From Bacteroidales bacterium UBA1794 (GTDB taxonomy: Bacteria; Bacteroidota; Bacteroidia; Bacteroidales; Bacteroidaceae): DNA of 48,398 nucleotides. Numbering within the stretch: the first letter of the stretch is position 1; every line of letters starts with the position of its first letter. Positions 18,246-26,813 of this stretch are shown here, piece by piece. The position numbers and the translations under genes were made by a program. The notes under the pieces are model-generated. The model saw only the letters and a list, made by a program, of their open reading frames with translations. It made no database searches and was not told the origin of the DNA. The stretch is taken from positions 1-48,398 of the forward strand of contig DCFW01000039.1 in assembly GCA_002315435.1 (NCBI GenBank), in the 5' to 3' direction.

Positions 18246-19241
18246 TTAAGCTTTTACTTCATTTATTAATTCCTTATGTTCAATAAATGCTTGAATGTTT
18301 TGCAATGATGTAAGGGCTATATTATCCAAAGCTTCACGAGTAAAAAACGCTTGATGTGAAGTCAAAATCACATTATTGAATGAAAGAAGCCTAGCAAGTA
18401 TATCGTCATTTAGAATTTTATCTGAGGTATCTTTATAGAAATAATCAGCCTCTTCTTCATACACATCTAATCCTGCCGAGCCAATCTCCTTGTTTTTCAG
18501 TCCCTCAATCAATGCTTCCGTATTAATAAGTTGACCTCTACCTGTATTGATTATCATCACTCCAGGCTTCATCAACTCAATAGAATGTTTATCAATCATA
18601 TAACGAGTTTGATCAGTTAACGGACAATGCAACGAAATAATATCAGATTGATGATATAATTCCTCAAGGGTAACATAGCTTATCTGCTCCTTAGCAGCAA
18701 AAGATTGATCAGGATAAAGATCATAAGCTATAATTTTCATGCCAAAACCTTTTAATATATGTATTAGCACCTTTGCTATTTTACCGGTACCAATGATCCC
18801 TATCGTCTTATCATACATATCAAAACCCAATAACCCATGCAAAGCAAAATTGGCATCACGTGTACGCCAATATGCACGATGAATTTTCCGGTTTAATGAC
18901 AACATCAATGCTATAGCATACTCTGCTACGGCATGAGGTGAATAAGCTGGAACACGCACGACCTTTATATTAAATTTACGAGCAGCATCCAAATCCACAT
19001 TATTAAATCCCGCACATCGTAATGCAATCAATTTGACTCCACTTTTTGCCAACCCCTCTATTGTACTTGCATCTGCAATATCATTTACAAAAATACATAC
19101 AATATCTGATCCTTGAGCCAATGGCACATTTTTGCAATTCAATTGACTGCGATGGTAAATGATGTCTAGCCCATATTGTTTATTAATACGGTCAAAAGAT
19201 TCTTTGTCATAAGGCTGTATTCCGAAAAAGGTAATTTTCAT
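18246..19241 (-). CDS. ldhA: D-lactate dehydrogenase (D-isomer 2-hydroxyacid dehydrogenase family)
   Basis: It reduces pyruvate to D-lactate with NADH, a fermentative end reaction. In 331 aa the Rossmann motif GIIGTGKIAKV (148-158) and the catalytic triad R235 (NTGRGQ), E264 (DVYEEE) and H296 (LTSHQAF) are all visible. The pattern CAGFNNVDLDAA near 76-87 and AYSPHAVAEYA near 99-109 matches fermentative D-LDH rather than glycerate dehydrogenases. It is monocistronic, with a strong terminator downstream. Confidence 0.9.
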   Translation of the reverse strand: MKITFFGIQPYDKESFDRINKQYGLDIIYHRSQLNCKNVPLAQGSDIVCIFVNDIADASTIEGLAKSGVKLIALRCAGFNNVDLDAARKFNIKVVRVPAYSPHAVAEYAIALMLSLNRKIHRAYWRTRDANFALHGLLGFDMYDKTIGIIGTGKIAKVLIHILKGFGMKIIAYDLYPDQSFAAKEQISYVTLEELYHQSDIISLHCPLTDQTRYMIDKHSIELMKPGVMIINTGRGQLINTEALIEGLKNKEIGSAGLDVYEEEADYFYKDTSDKILNDDILARLLSFNNVILTSHQAFFTREALDNIALTSLQNIQAFIEHKELINEVKA

Positions 19242-19436
19242 TTTATTTCATTTTAAATTATAGATATCTCTTTATAGTAAACATTATAAGGCCTATTAAA
19301 GTTCACAAATCCACCTTATTTTTTTCCATTACATATTCATTATACTCAAACAATAGGTCTGGCGAAAAACTAAGACGATTATTGTTGGTTTTTGATAAAA
19401 AGTAAGTAATAATAATGTGATATTCAAAAAAAATTG

Positions 19437-19444
19437 TACTTTTG
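19437..19444 (+). promoter_or_regulatory. Possible promoter of the PD40-NfeD-FloA operon
   Basis: TACTTTTG fits the -7 element 30 bp before the ATG at 19475. The expected -33 position carries AATG, a weak match. Confidence 0.35.
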
Positions 19445-19474
19445 AAACAGTAACCAATAATGTAAAGAAAGAAG

Positions 19475-20758
19475 ATGAAACTTAGCTATTTATTCAATGT
19501 CGTTCTAATTAGTTTAGTATTTGTTCCAAGTAATGCCCAAAATAAGGCAACGGCTCACAAAAGAACAATAAAAACTACTGCAAGCGGATCGCTATTAGAT
19601 AATGGTGATCGGCTAATGACTGCTTATAAATGGAATGATGCCGTAAATGCCTATAAAAAATATATCAGCCAATTAGTACGCGAGAAAACTCCTACTGAAA
19701 CAACTCAAAGCAAATTGGAACAAGCACAAATGGGGGCGAAAATGATCAATGGAGTTGAACGAGTGGTAATTATAGATAGTTTGGTAGTAGAGAAAGATTC
19801 TTTCCTCACAAAATACCAACTAAGTACTGATGCCGGATTACTGACTACTTATGAACAATATTTCAAATCAAATGATAAGAATTATGGGACAGTATACATT
19901 AATGAATTAGAAAATAGAATGATTTATAGCAATAACGGCAAGTTATATAATTGCACCAAATTAATTAATAAATGGAGTACACCTCAAATCTTGCCTGCAC
20001 CATTGAATATCGATGGTCAGAACTATAACTACCCTTTTCTTCAAACGGATGGAACCACATTATCATATGCATCAACAGCAGAATCACTAGGAAAACTAGA
20101 TATATTTATCACAAGCAATGATAGTGCTGATACATATTTAAAGCCACAAAATATTGGAATGCCGTTTAATTCACCCGACAATGATTACATGTATACAATT
20201 GACGAGACCAACAACCTTGGATGGTTTGCCAGTGACCGCAGACAGCCTGAAAACAAGGTTTGTATATATGTATTCGTTCCAAACAAAACTAAAAAAGTGT
20301 ATGACCAATCTACAATGGATGCAAAACAGCTGATTCACTTAGCTGAAATTCATGCAATTCGCGAGACTTGGGTGGATAATGATTCTATTGTACAAGCGGC
20401 CTTACAACGATTATCAGAAATCAAGAAAGCCAATGATGTAAGTATAAAGCGGACGAAGAAAGAGCACTTATTCATAGTTAATGATAAAATAAGTTATTCA
20501 GAAGCAAGTGATTTCAAATCACCTGAAGCTAAAAAACTATACATACATTATGAGCAACTCTACAACCAACTGAAGCAGCAAGAAGCAAAATTAGAAGATA
20601 TGCGTAATACCTACGCGAATACAGAAGCAGAAAAGAGAGAAGCAATGATTCCAGGATTAATGGATTTAGAAAAGCATGTTTCACTGTTAAAGAGACAAGC
20701 GAAAGACACAGAGAAATTTGCAAGAAATGCTGAAAACATTTATCAAAAAAAAAATTAA
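19475..20758 (+). CDS. Exported PD40/TolB-like beta-propeller protein with C-terminal coiled coil
   Basis: This 427-aa protein has a signal peptide (cleavage probably after NAQ near residue 22), so it is periplasmic or outer-membrane associated. The middle (about 165-270) has WD40-like PD40 features, such as PFLQTDGTTLSYASTAESLGKLDIF and YTIDETNNLGWFASDR. These are the repeats seen in TolB and OmpA-linked proteins of Bacteroidetes. A short N-terminal helical repeat (LLDNGDRLMTAYKWNDAVNAYKKY) resembles a TPR unit. The last 90 residues are charged helix, probably coiled coil. It abuts the NfeD gene with no gap. Its exact function is unknown. Confidence 0.75.
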   Translation: MKLSYLFNVVLISLVFVPSNAQNKATAHKRTIKTTASGSLLDNGDRLMTAYKWNDAVNAYKKYISQLVREKTPTETTQSKLEQAQMGAKMINGVERVVIIDSLVVEKDSFLTKYQLSTDAGLLTTYEQYFKSNDKNYGTVYINELENRMIYSNNGKLYNCTKLINKWSTPQILPAPLNIDGQNYNYPFLQTDGTTLSYASTAESLGKLDIFITSNDSADTYLKPQNIGMPFNSPDNDYMYTIDETNNLGWFASDRRQPENKVCIYVFVPNKTKKVYDQSTMDAKQLIHLAEIHAIRETWVDNDSIVQAALQRLSEIKKANDVSIKRTKKEHLFIVNDKISYSEASDFKSPEAKKLYIHYEQLYNQLKQQEAKLEDMRNTYANTEAEKREAMIPGLMDLEKHVSLLKRQAKDTEKFARNAENIYQKKN

Positions 20759-21235
20759 ATGGATATAGTAATAATTATCGGACTGATCGTTTTAGGAATA
20801 ATACTCTTTGCTTTAGAAGTATTTGTGATTCCGGGAATAAGCATAGCTGGCATAAGTGCCACCATCAGTTTTGCTTTTGCCATTTACTATGCATTTACAC
20901 ATTTTGGAATGACAGTCGGCTTCATCGCATTAGGCGGTTCGGCATTAGGATGTTTGATTATACTCTTTTTTGTGACACACAATAAAATAATTGAGAAAAT
21001 AGCTTTAAAGAAAGATCTTTCCGGTAATGTTAACAGCTCCAATGAACGGAATATAAGTTCGGGTGACAAAGGAGAAACAGTAACAAGAGTTGCACTTATC
21101 GGGATGGCCAAAATAAACGGAAATACAATAGAAGTAAAAAGTATTGACGGATTCATTAATGAAGGTACACCTATTTTGGTTGACAGAATTGAGGGTGGAC
21201 GCATTTTAATAAAAAAACAATTATCTAATTCATAA
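20759..21235 (+). CDS. NfeD-family membrane protein
   Basis: This 158-aa short (protease-less) NfeD protein has three hydrophobic segments in residues 1-75 and a C-terminal OB-fold (about 98-155, with TRVALIGMAKINGNTIEVKSIDGFINEGTPILVDRIEGGRILIKK). NfeD proteins pair with SPFH/flotillin proteins in membrane microdomains. The flotillin-like gene follows after 12 bp, which supports the assignment. Confidence 0.88.
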   Translation: MDIVIIIGLIVLGIILFALEVFVIPGISIAGISATISFAFAIYYAFTHFGMTVGFIALGGSALGCLIILFFVTHNKIIEKIALKKDLSGNVNSSNERNISSGDKGETVTRVALIGMAKINGNTIEVKSIDGFINEGTPILVDRIEGGRILIKKQLSNS

Positions 21236-21247
21236 ACTACATTTATT

Positions 21248-22249
21248 ATGATTGATTCAATGATGTTTACTATCATCTTAATAGTCGGAGGTATTATCTT
21301 CCTGACTCTATTTTTCCATTATGTACCGTTCTTTTTATGGCTTTCTGCCAAAGTATCAGGAGTCAATGTATCACTTATACAACTGTTCCTGATGAGAATC
21401 CGTAATGTACCTCCATATGTAATAGTTCCGGCTATGATTGAGGCGCACAAAGCAGGATTAAGGGATATCACTCGTGATGAACTGGAAGCTCATTATCTTG
21501 CCGGTGGTCATGTGGAGAAAGTTGTCCATGCCTTAGTGTCAGCCAACAAAGCTGATATAGAACTTACTTTTCAAATGGCTACAGCTATTGATCTTGCTGG
21601 CCGTGATGTATTTGAAGCAGTGCAAATGTCTGTTAATCCCAAAGTAATAGATACCCCTCCTGTATATGCTGTAGCTAAAAATGGTATCCAATTGATCACC
21701 AAAGCCCGAGTTACTGTTCGTGCCAATATTAAACAATTAGTAGGCGGTGCAGGTGAAGATACTATATTAGCACGCGTTGGAGAAGGCATCGTAGCTTCTA
21801 TCGGTATGTCTGACAGTCATGCAGATGTGCTTGAAAAACCAGATAGCATATCAAAAGTAGTATTACAAAAAGGATTGGATGCCGGTACAGCCTTTGAAAT
21901 TTTATCAATTGACATCGCAGATATAGATATTGGTAAGAATATCGGTGCAGAACTACAAATAGATCAAGCAAATGCTGACAAAAATATTGCTCAGGCCAAA
22001 GCCGAAGAACGTAGAGCAATGGCCGTGGCTAACGAGCAAGAAATGAAAGCTAAAGCTCAAGAAGCAAGAGCGAAAGTAATTGAAGCCGAAGCAGAAGTAC
22101 CTCGTGCCATGGCTGAAGCTTTCCGTAAAGGAAATTTAGGAATAATGGATTACTGTAAAATTAAAAATATTGAAGCTGATACTACAATGAGGGAAACAAT
22201 AGCTAAACCCGGTACACCTTCATCTACAGGAAAGTCAGAAATAAAATAA
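21248..22249 (+). CDS. floA: Flotillin-like protein FloA
   Basis: This 333-aa SPFH-type protein of the YqfA/FloA family scaffolds functional membrane microdomains. It has one N-terminal membrane hairpin (about 6-35). The conserved block AKVSGVNVSLIQLFLMRIRNVPP follows, then the SPFH core with VYAVAKNGIQLITKARVTVRANIKQLVGGAGEDTI. The C-terminal Ala/Glu-rich repeats (QAKAEERRAMAVANEQEMKAKAQEARAKV) mediate oligomerisation. It lies directly after NfeD, the usual order. Confidence 0.95.
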   Translation: MIDSMMFTIILIVGGIIFLTLFFHYVPFFLWLSAKVSGVNVSLIQLFLMRIRNVPPYVIVPAMIEAHKAGLRDITRDELEAHYLAGGHVEKVVHALVSANKADIELTFQMATAIDLAGRDVFEAVQMSVNPKVIDTPPVYAVAKNGIQLITKARVTVRANIKQLVGGAGEDTILARVGEGIVASIGMSDSHADVLEKPDSISKVVLQKGLDAGTAFEILSIDIADIDIGKNIGAELQIDQANADKNIAQAKAEERRAMAVANEQEMKAKAQEARAKVIEAEAEVPRAMAEAFRKGNLGIMDYCKIKNIEADTTMRETIAKPGTPSSTGKSEIK

Positions 22250-22255
22250 TTATTT

Positions 22256-23128
22256 ATGAAGAAATATTTTGAATCTTCCGAGCTAATCATCAATGATGAT
22301 GGCTCGGTTTTTCACTTACATGTAAAGCCCGAACAATTAGCACATAAAATAATTCTTGTAGGTGATCCCGGACGTGTTTCACTTATTGCTTCGCATTTCG
22401 AATCAATCGAATGTGATGTATCGTCACGTGAATTCCACACCATTACAGGCGTATATCAAGGCAAACGGCTAACAGTGTTGTCAACCGGCATCGGCTGTGA
22501 CAATATAGACATTGTGATAAATGAGCTTGATGCGCTGGTGAACATTAATTTCAAAACACGTGAACTAAAATCCGAAATCACTCATTTGGAATTAGTACGC
22601 CTTGGTACTTGCGGTGGATTACAACCCAATACCCCTTGCGGAACCTATGTAGTAAGCCGTAAATCTATAGGATTTGATGGGTTGCTCAATTTCTATGCAG
22701 GTCGCAACGATGTATGTGATTTGCCTTTTGAAGAAGCTTTCAAAAAACATATGCATTGGAATTCATTACTATGTGCTCCTTACGTAATAGATAATGATTC
22801 AACGTTAATTGAAAGAATCAACAGGGGTGATATGGTAAATGGAGTGACAATTTCATGTGGAGGATTCTTCGGTCCACAAGGACGTGAGTTACGTCTACCC
22901 TTGGCTGATCCTGATCAAAATACAAAAGTTGAAAGTTTCGAATATAATGGATACAAAATCACTAATTTCGAAATGGAAAGCTCCGCTTTGGCCGGACTAT
23001 CAAAACTAATGGGACATCATGCCATGACAGTATGCATGGTCATTGCCAACCGTCTTGAAAAAAATGCCAATGCCGATTATAAAAATACAATAGACGGCTT
23101 AATAAATAGAGTCATTGATAGAATTTGA
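22256..23128 (+). CDS. Nucleoside phosphorylase (uridine phosphorylase-like)
   Basis: This 290-aa PNP/UDP family protein cleaves nucleosides with phosphate to ribose-1-phosphate and base. The phosphate-binding segment ILVGDPGRVSLIA (about 30-42), the block LVRLGTCGGLQPNTPCGTYVV and the catalytic region near NFEMESSALAGLSKLMGH are visible. It is longer than E. coli Udp and has an insertion around 140-190. Uridine or purine nucleosides are both possible; uridine is slightly favoured. It follows floA by 6 bp. Confidence 0.85.
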   Translation: MKKYFESSELIINDDGSVFHLHVKPEQLAHKIILVGDPGRVSLIASHFESIECDVSSREFHTITGVYQGKRLTVLSTGIGCDNIDIVINELDALVNINFKTRELKSEITHLELVRLGTCGGLQPNTPCGTYVVSRKSIGFDGLLNFYAGRNDVCDLPFEEAFKKHMHWNSLLCAPYVIDNDSTLIERINRGDMVNGVTISCGGFFGPQGRELRLPLADPDQNTKVESFEYNGYKITNFEMESSALAGLSKLMGHHAMTVCMVIANRLEKNANADYKNTIDGLINRVIDRI

Positions 23129-23197
23129 CACCCCATTCTGCCATTACGTCAGTTCACCTTTCGTAAGTTGATATATATAAAGAGGCATGTTATATTT

Positions 23198-23213
23198 TGG
23201 CACAGCCTTTGCT
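23198..23213 (+). promoter_or_regulatory. Sigma-54-type promoter upstream of dnaK
   Basis: TGGCAC (23198-23203), five bases, then TTGCT (23209-23213) reproduces the -24/-12 consensus, with GG and GC exactly 12 bp apart. Transcription would start near 23224 and give a 72-nt leader before the dnaK ATG at 23296. No CIRCE operator is seen. Confidence 0.6.
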
Positions 23214-23295
23214 TAAATGTTTTGGACAATGATCCATTGCAAATAATGTGATCAAAGACAAAACAAGAATAATAAATATAACAGATATAATAATT

Positions 23296-25239
23296 ATGGG
23301 AAAAATAATTGGAATTGACTTAGGAACTACAAACTCATGCGTTGCCGTATTTGAAGGTAACGAACCTGTAGTAATTGCAAACAGCGAAGGTAAACGCACA
23401 ACTCCTTCTGTAGTATCATTTGCAGACGGTGGCGAACGCAAAATCGGAGACCCTGCAAAACGTCAAGCAATCACAAACCCTGAACGTACAGTATTTTCTA
23501 TCAAACGTTTCATGGGTGAAAATTGCGATCAAGTTGTAAAAGAAATTGCGCGTGTACCCTATAAAGTTGTTAAGGGTGATAACAACATGCCTCGTGTTGA
23601 TATCGATGGCAAATTATATACACCACAAGAAATCTCAGCAATGGTTCTTCAGAAAATGAAGAAAACTGCTGAGGATTACCTTGGACAAGAGGTAAAAGAA
23701 GCTGTGATCACAGTTCCTGCATACTTCAGCGACTCTCAACGCCAAGCAACCAAAGAAGCAGGACAAATTGCCGGACTTGAAGTAAAGCGTATTGTCAACG
23801 AGCCAACAGCTGCAGCTTTAGCCTATGGCGTAGACAAGAAAAGCAAAGACATGAAAATTGCAGTCTTTGACCTTGGTGGTGGAACATTCGATATTTCAGT
23901 TCTTGACTTCGGTGGAGGTGTCTTTGAGGTTCTTTCAACAAATGGTGATACTCACCTTGGTGGTGATGATTTCGATCAAGTAATCATAGACTGGTTAGCA
24001 GACGAATTCATGTCAGATGAGAATGTAAATCTTCGTAAGGACCCAATGGCTTTACAACGCTTGAAAGAAGCAGCTGAAAAAGCTAAAATAGAATTGTCTT
24101 CTACAACCAGTTCTGAAATTAATTTACCCTATATAACTTCTGTAGGTGGTGTGCCTAAGCATTTGGTAAAAACTTTGACACGTGCTAAATTCGAACAATT
24201 GGCAGATAAATTAATCCAAGCTTGTGTTGAACCTTGTCGCAAAGCAATGGATGATGCAAAACTAACAAACAGCGATATAGATGAAGTAATCTTAGTAGGT
24301 GGTTCATCACGTATCCCAGCCGTTCAGAAATTAGTTGAAGATTTCTTTGGTAAAGCTCCCTCAAAAGGTGTAAACCCTGATGAAGTTGTTGCTGTTGGTG
24401 CTGCTATCCAAGGTGCTGTTTTGACAGATGAGATTAAAGGTGTAGTCTTATTGGATGTCACTCCATTATCAATGGGTATTGAAACAATGGGTGGTGTAAT
24501 GACCAAATTAATTGATTCCAACACAACTATACCTTGCAAAAAGAGTGAAACATTCTCTACAGCAGCCGATAACCAGACAGAAGTAACGATTCATGTATTA
24601 CAAGGTGAACGTCCAATGGCTACTCAAAATAAATCAATTGGTCAGTTCAACTTAACAGGTCTTGCTCCTGCACGACGTGGTATTCCACAAATTGAGGTAA
24701 CATTTGATATTGATGCCAACGGTATATTGAACGTTTCAGCAAAAGACAAAGCTACAGGAAAAGAACAAAAGATTCGTATAGAAGCTTCCTCTGGTTTGAG
24801 CAAAGAAGAAATCGAAAAGATGAAAGCAGAAGCTCAAGCAAACGAAGATGTTGATAAAAAAGAACGTGAGAAAGTTGATAAGCTTAATCAGGCTGACAGC
24901 ATGATCTTCACAACTGAAAGTCAATTAAAAGAAAATGCTGATAAGATCCCTGCCGATAAGAAAGCTCCGATCGAAACAGCATTAGAGAAATTAAAAGCTG
25001 CTCACAAGTCTCAAGATTTAGCTGCTATTGATACAGCAATGGCTGAAATCAATGCAGCATGGCAAACTGCCAGTGCTGAAATGTATAGCCAAAGTGGCGC
25101 ACAAGCAGGCGCAGCAGGTGCAGATGCAAACAGTGCAGGACAACAACAAGGCGGTCCTCAAAATGGAGCTGGAAACGAGAATCAATCCGATTCTAAAGGC
25201 GACAATGTACAAGATGCAGATTTTGAAGAAGTAAAATAA
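23296..25239 (+). CDS. dnaK: Molecular chaperone DnaK (Hsp70)
   Basis: This ATP-dependent cytoplasmic chaperone has 647 aa from the ATG at 23296 (MGKIIGIDLGTTNSC). The phosphate loops (IGIDLGTTNS, FDLGGGTFD, VGGSSRIPAVQ) mark the ATPase domain. The substrate-binding domain begins after the linker GVVLLDVTPLSMGIE. The helical lid is followed by an Ala/Gly/Gln-rich tail ending DADFEEVK. In-frame ATG at 23248 is rejected because it adds 16 residues absent from all DnaKs. No dnaJ or grpE is adjacent. A sigma-54-like promoter lies upstream and a strong terminator follows. Confidence 0.98.
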   Translation: MGKIIGIDLGTTNSCVAVFEGNEPVVIANSEGKRTTPSVVSFADGGERKIGDPAKRQAITNPERTVFSIKRFMGENCDQVVKEIARVPYKVVKGDNNMPRVDIDGKLYTPQEISAMVLQKMKKTAEDYLGQEVKEAVITVPAYFSDSQRQATKEAGQIAGLEVKRIVNEPTAAALAYGVDKKSKDMKIAVFDLGGGTFDISVLDFGGGVFEVLSTNGDTHLGGDDFDQVIIDWLADEFMSDENVNLRKDPMALQRLKEAAEKAKIELSSTTSSEINLPYITSVGGVPKHLVKTLTRAKFEQLADKLIQACVEPCRKAMDDAKLTNSDIDEVILVGGSSRIPAVQKLVEDFFGKAPSKGVNPDEVVAVGAAIQGAVLTDEIKGVVLLDVTPLSMGIETMGGVMTKLIDSNTTIPCKKSETFSTAADNQTEVTIHVLQGERPMATQNKSIGQFNLTGLAPARRGIPQIEVTFDIDANGILNVSAKDKATGKEQKIRIEASSGLSKEEIEKMKAEAQANEDVDKKEREKVDKLNQADSMIFTTESQLKENADKIPADKKAPIETALEKLKAAHKSQDLAAIDTAMAEINAAWQTASAEMYSQSGAQAGAAGADANSAGQQQGGPQNGAGNENQSDSKGDNVQDADFEEVK

Positions 25240-25261
25240 TTATTTCTTAACATACAATTTA

Positions 25262-25300
25262 CGGAGAATATGTCTTTTCGGCATATTCTCCGCTTTTTTA
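25262..25300 (+). terminator. dnaK terminator
   Basis: CGGAGAATATG (25262-25272) and CATATTCTCCG (25282-25292) form a perfect 11-bp stem, followed by CTTTTTTA. It ends the dnaK transcript about 25 bp after the stop codon. Confidence 0.9.
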
Positions 25301-25450
25301 TTCTGATTGGATAAGGTTAAAGTTCCTAAATATGATTAGAATAAACGAACAAAAAACAAATAAAAACGTTTAATAATGACACAGTAAATATAACAAGTCG
25401 TTTTTATTTTGGTTTTCTTGCATTTTTACAGAATTTGTTTTTCATAGTAG

Positions 25451-25483
25451 AGGTGGTATAAGTCGTGAAGGCCTGTACCACCT
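25451..25483 (+). other. Inverted repeat in the leader of the acyltransferase gene
   Basis: AGGTGGTA (25451-25458) and TACCACCT (25476-25483) are perfect complements 17 bases apart, ending 31 bp before the ATG. It may be an operator or an RNA leader hairpin. A second pair, TAAAAACG (25361-25368) and CGTTTTTA (25399-25406), lies upstream. Confidence 0.35.
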
Positions 25484-25514
25484 GAGTTATACAACCTTTT
25501 TGAATTTACATAAA

Positions 25515-26783
25515 ATGAATAATAAAATAAAAGCTGAAACATGGGAAATTCTTCAACTCATGTTTGAGAAGTTTGAATATAATGATCATCAATTACACTT
25601 CCAAGCCACGTTTGAAGGCAAAATTAATGAACAAGCATTATTAAACTCTATAAAACTTTCCATAAAATCATTGCCTTTACTGAACTGTCGGTACATAGAC
25701 AAATCGCCATATCCATATTGGACTAAAGATGACTTCAATATACAAGATTATTTTAAGGTAAAAAGAGTCTTATCAGATGACTTAAACAAGGATTGCGCTG
25801 AGAATATTACATACAGCACTAATGCACAAAATGGTCCTCAAATACATGTTACATTAATAAAAGGATTGACACATGATGCAATCTGCATTTCACTTAATCA
25901 TCAATTATGTGATGCAACCGGATTTCAACAATATCTTTGGGACCTGAGCAATATATATTCGCAAATGCTAAAGAATCCTGATTATCAACCGCCACTAAAT
26001 TCATACTCACGAGGATTGTCACAAATATTAAAGAACTTTACCGAAGAAGAAATAAAGGGAATATCAGAATCAACAGAAGGTGAGATAAAGACAAAAGATG
26101 GCGTAACATTCGATTTCAAAGGCGATAAAAACCGCCCATTTATTGTCAGTCATAAATTATCCCCAACAAGGTTAAAGGCGATGAAAGCAATAGCAAAACC
26201 TATTGGAGCTACTGTAAACGATATCCTATTCGCTGCTCTGTTCAGGTCTTTGTATAAGACTCTGCCTGAGAATAAGATCACCACACTGCCCTGCCCCATA
26301 GATCTACGCAAATACTACCTGCCCAAAGATTTCAAAACAGGCATTTGCAATCTCAACTCATTCATAACATGCAGCATTACCAGTTCGCTAGATGACAGCT
26401 TCACAGAGACCCTTGCAAAAGTGAAACAGGCTATGGACCTGCAAAAGAAAAGCAGTATATCCTTAAAAGGCACAATATTAATGGAACAAATATTTCAAAC
26501 AATGAAATATGAAGAAGCATACAACCTAATCGCAAAGTCTTTTAGCAATCCATTGATATCGCTCACAAATATAGGTATTATTGATGATCAGAAATTGCAT
26601 TTTGAAGGAGCGGAAATTACAGAAACATTTATCTCCGGATCAATTAAGTTCAAGCCTTACTTTCAGATAGGCACAACTACCTTTAAAGATGAAATGACAC
26701 TGACCGTGAATCTATATGGAACAGTTGAAGATGAATTGAAAATAAAAAACTTCCTAATGATTATGGACAATGAATTGCCATAA
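25515..26783 (+). CDS. Stand-alone condensation-fold acyltransferase
   Basis: This 422-aa protein has the chloramphenicol-acetyltransferase/condensation-like double-domain fold. The active-site motif is NHQLCDATG, with catalytic H129 and structural D133, matching the xHxxxDG motif of wax-ester synthases, PapA and alcohol acetyltransferases. A second-half segment (IDLRKYYLP...GICNLNSFI) resembles the DFGWG-region strand of these enzymes. No carrier protein or synthetase is nearby, so a free acyl-CoA donor and a small alcohol, amine or lipid acceptor are plausible. The start ATG at 25515 is preferred to a TTG five codons upstream. Confidence 0.7.
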   Translation: MNNKIKAETWEILQLMFEKFEYNDHQLHFQATFEGKINEQALLNSIKLSIKSLPLLNCRYIDKSPYPYWTKDDFNIQDYFKVKRVLSDDLNKDCAENITYSTNAQNGPQIHVTLIKGLTHDAICISLNHQLCDATGFQQYLWDLSNIYSQMLKNPDYQPPLNSYSRGLSQILKNFTEEEIKGISESTEGEIKTKDGVTFDFKGDKNRPFIVSHKLSPTRLKAMKAIAKPIGATVNDILFAALFRSLYKTLPENKITTLPCPIDLRKYYLPKDFKTGICNLNSFITCSITSSLDDSFTETLAKVKQAMDLQKKSSISLKGTILMEQIFQTMKYEEAYNLIAKSFSNPLISLTNIGIIDDQKLHFEGAEITETFISGSIKFKPYFQIGTTTFKDEMTLTVNLYGTVEDELKIKNFLMIMDNELP

Positions 26784-26794
26784 TCATTAGGAAG
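26750..26794 (-). terminator. Terminator overlapping the 3' end of the acyltransferase gene
   Basis: CTTCCTAATGATTATGG (26750-26766) and its exact 17-bp complement (26778-26794) flank 11 bases. On the minus strand the stem is followed by TTTTTTATTTT, so it terminates the convergent unknown gene (26814-27767). Most of it lies inside the acyltransferase coding sequence and encodes its last residues. Confidence 0.8.
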
Positions 26795-26813
26795 CGATAT
26801 AATGAAAATAAAA

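Noticed and set aside
24324..24539. Antisense ORFs within dnaK and similar long frames opposite conserved genes
   Set aside because: They mirror the codon bias of the real gene and show no independent features.
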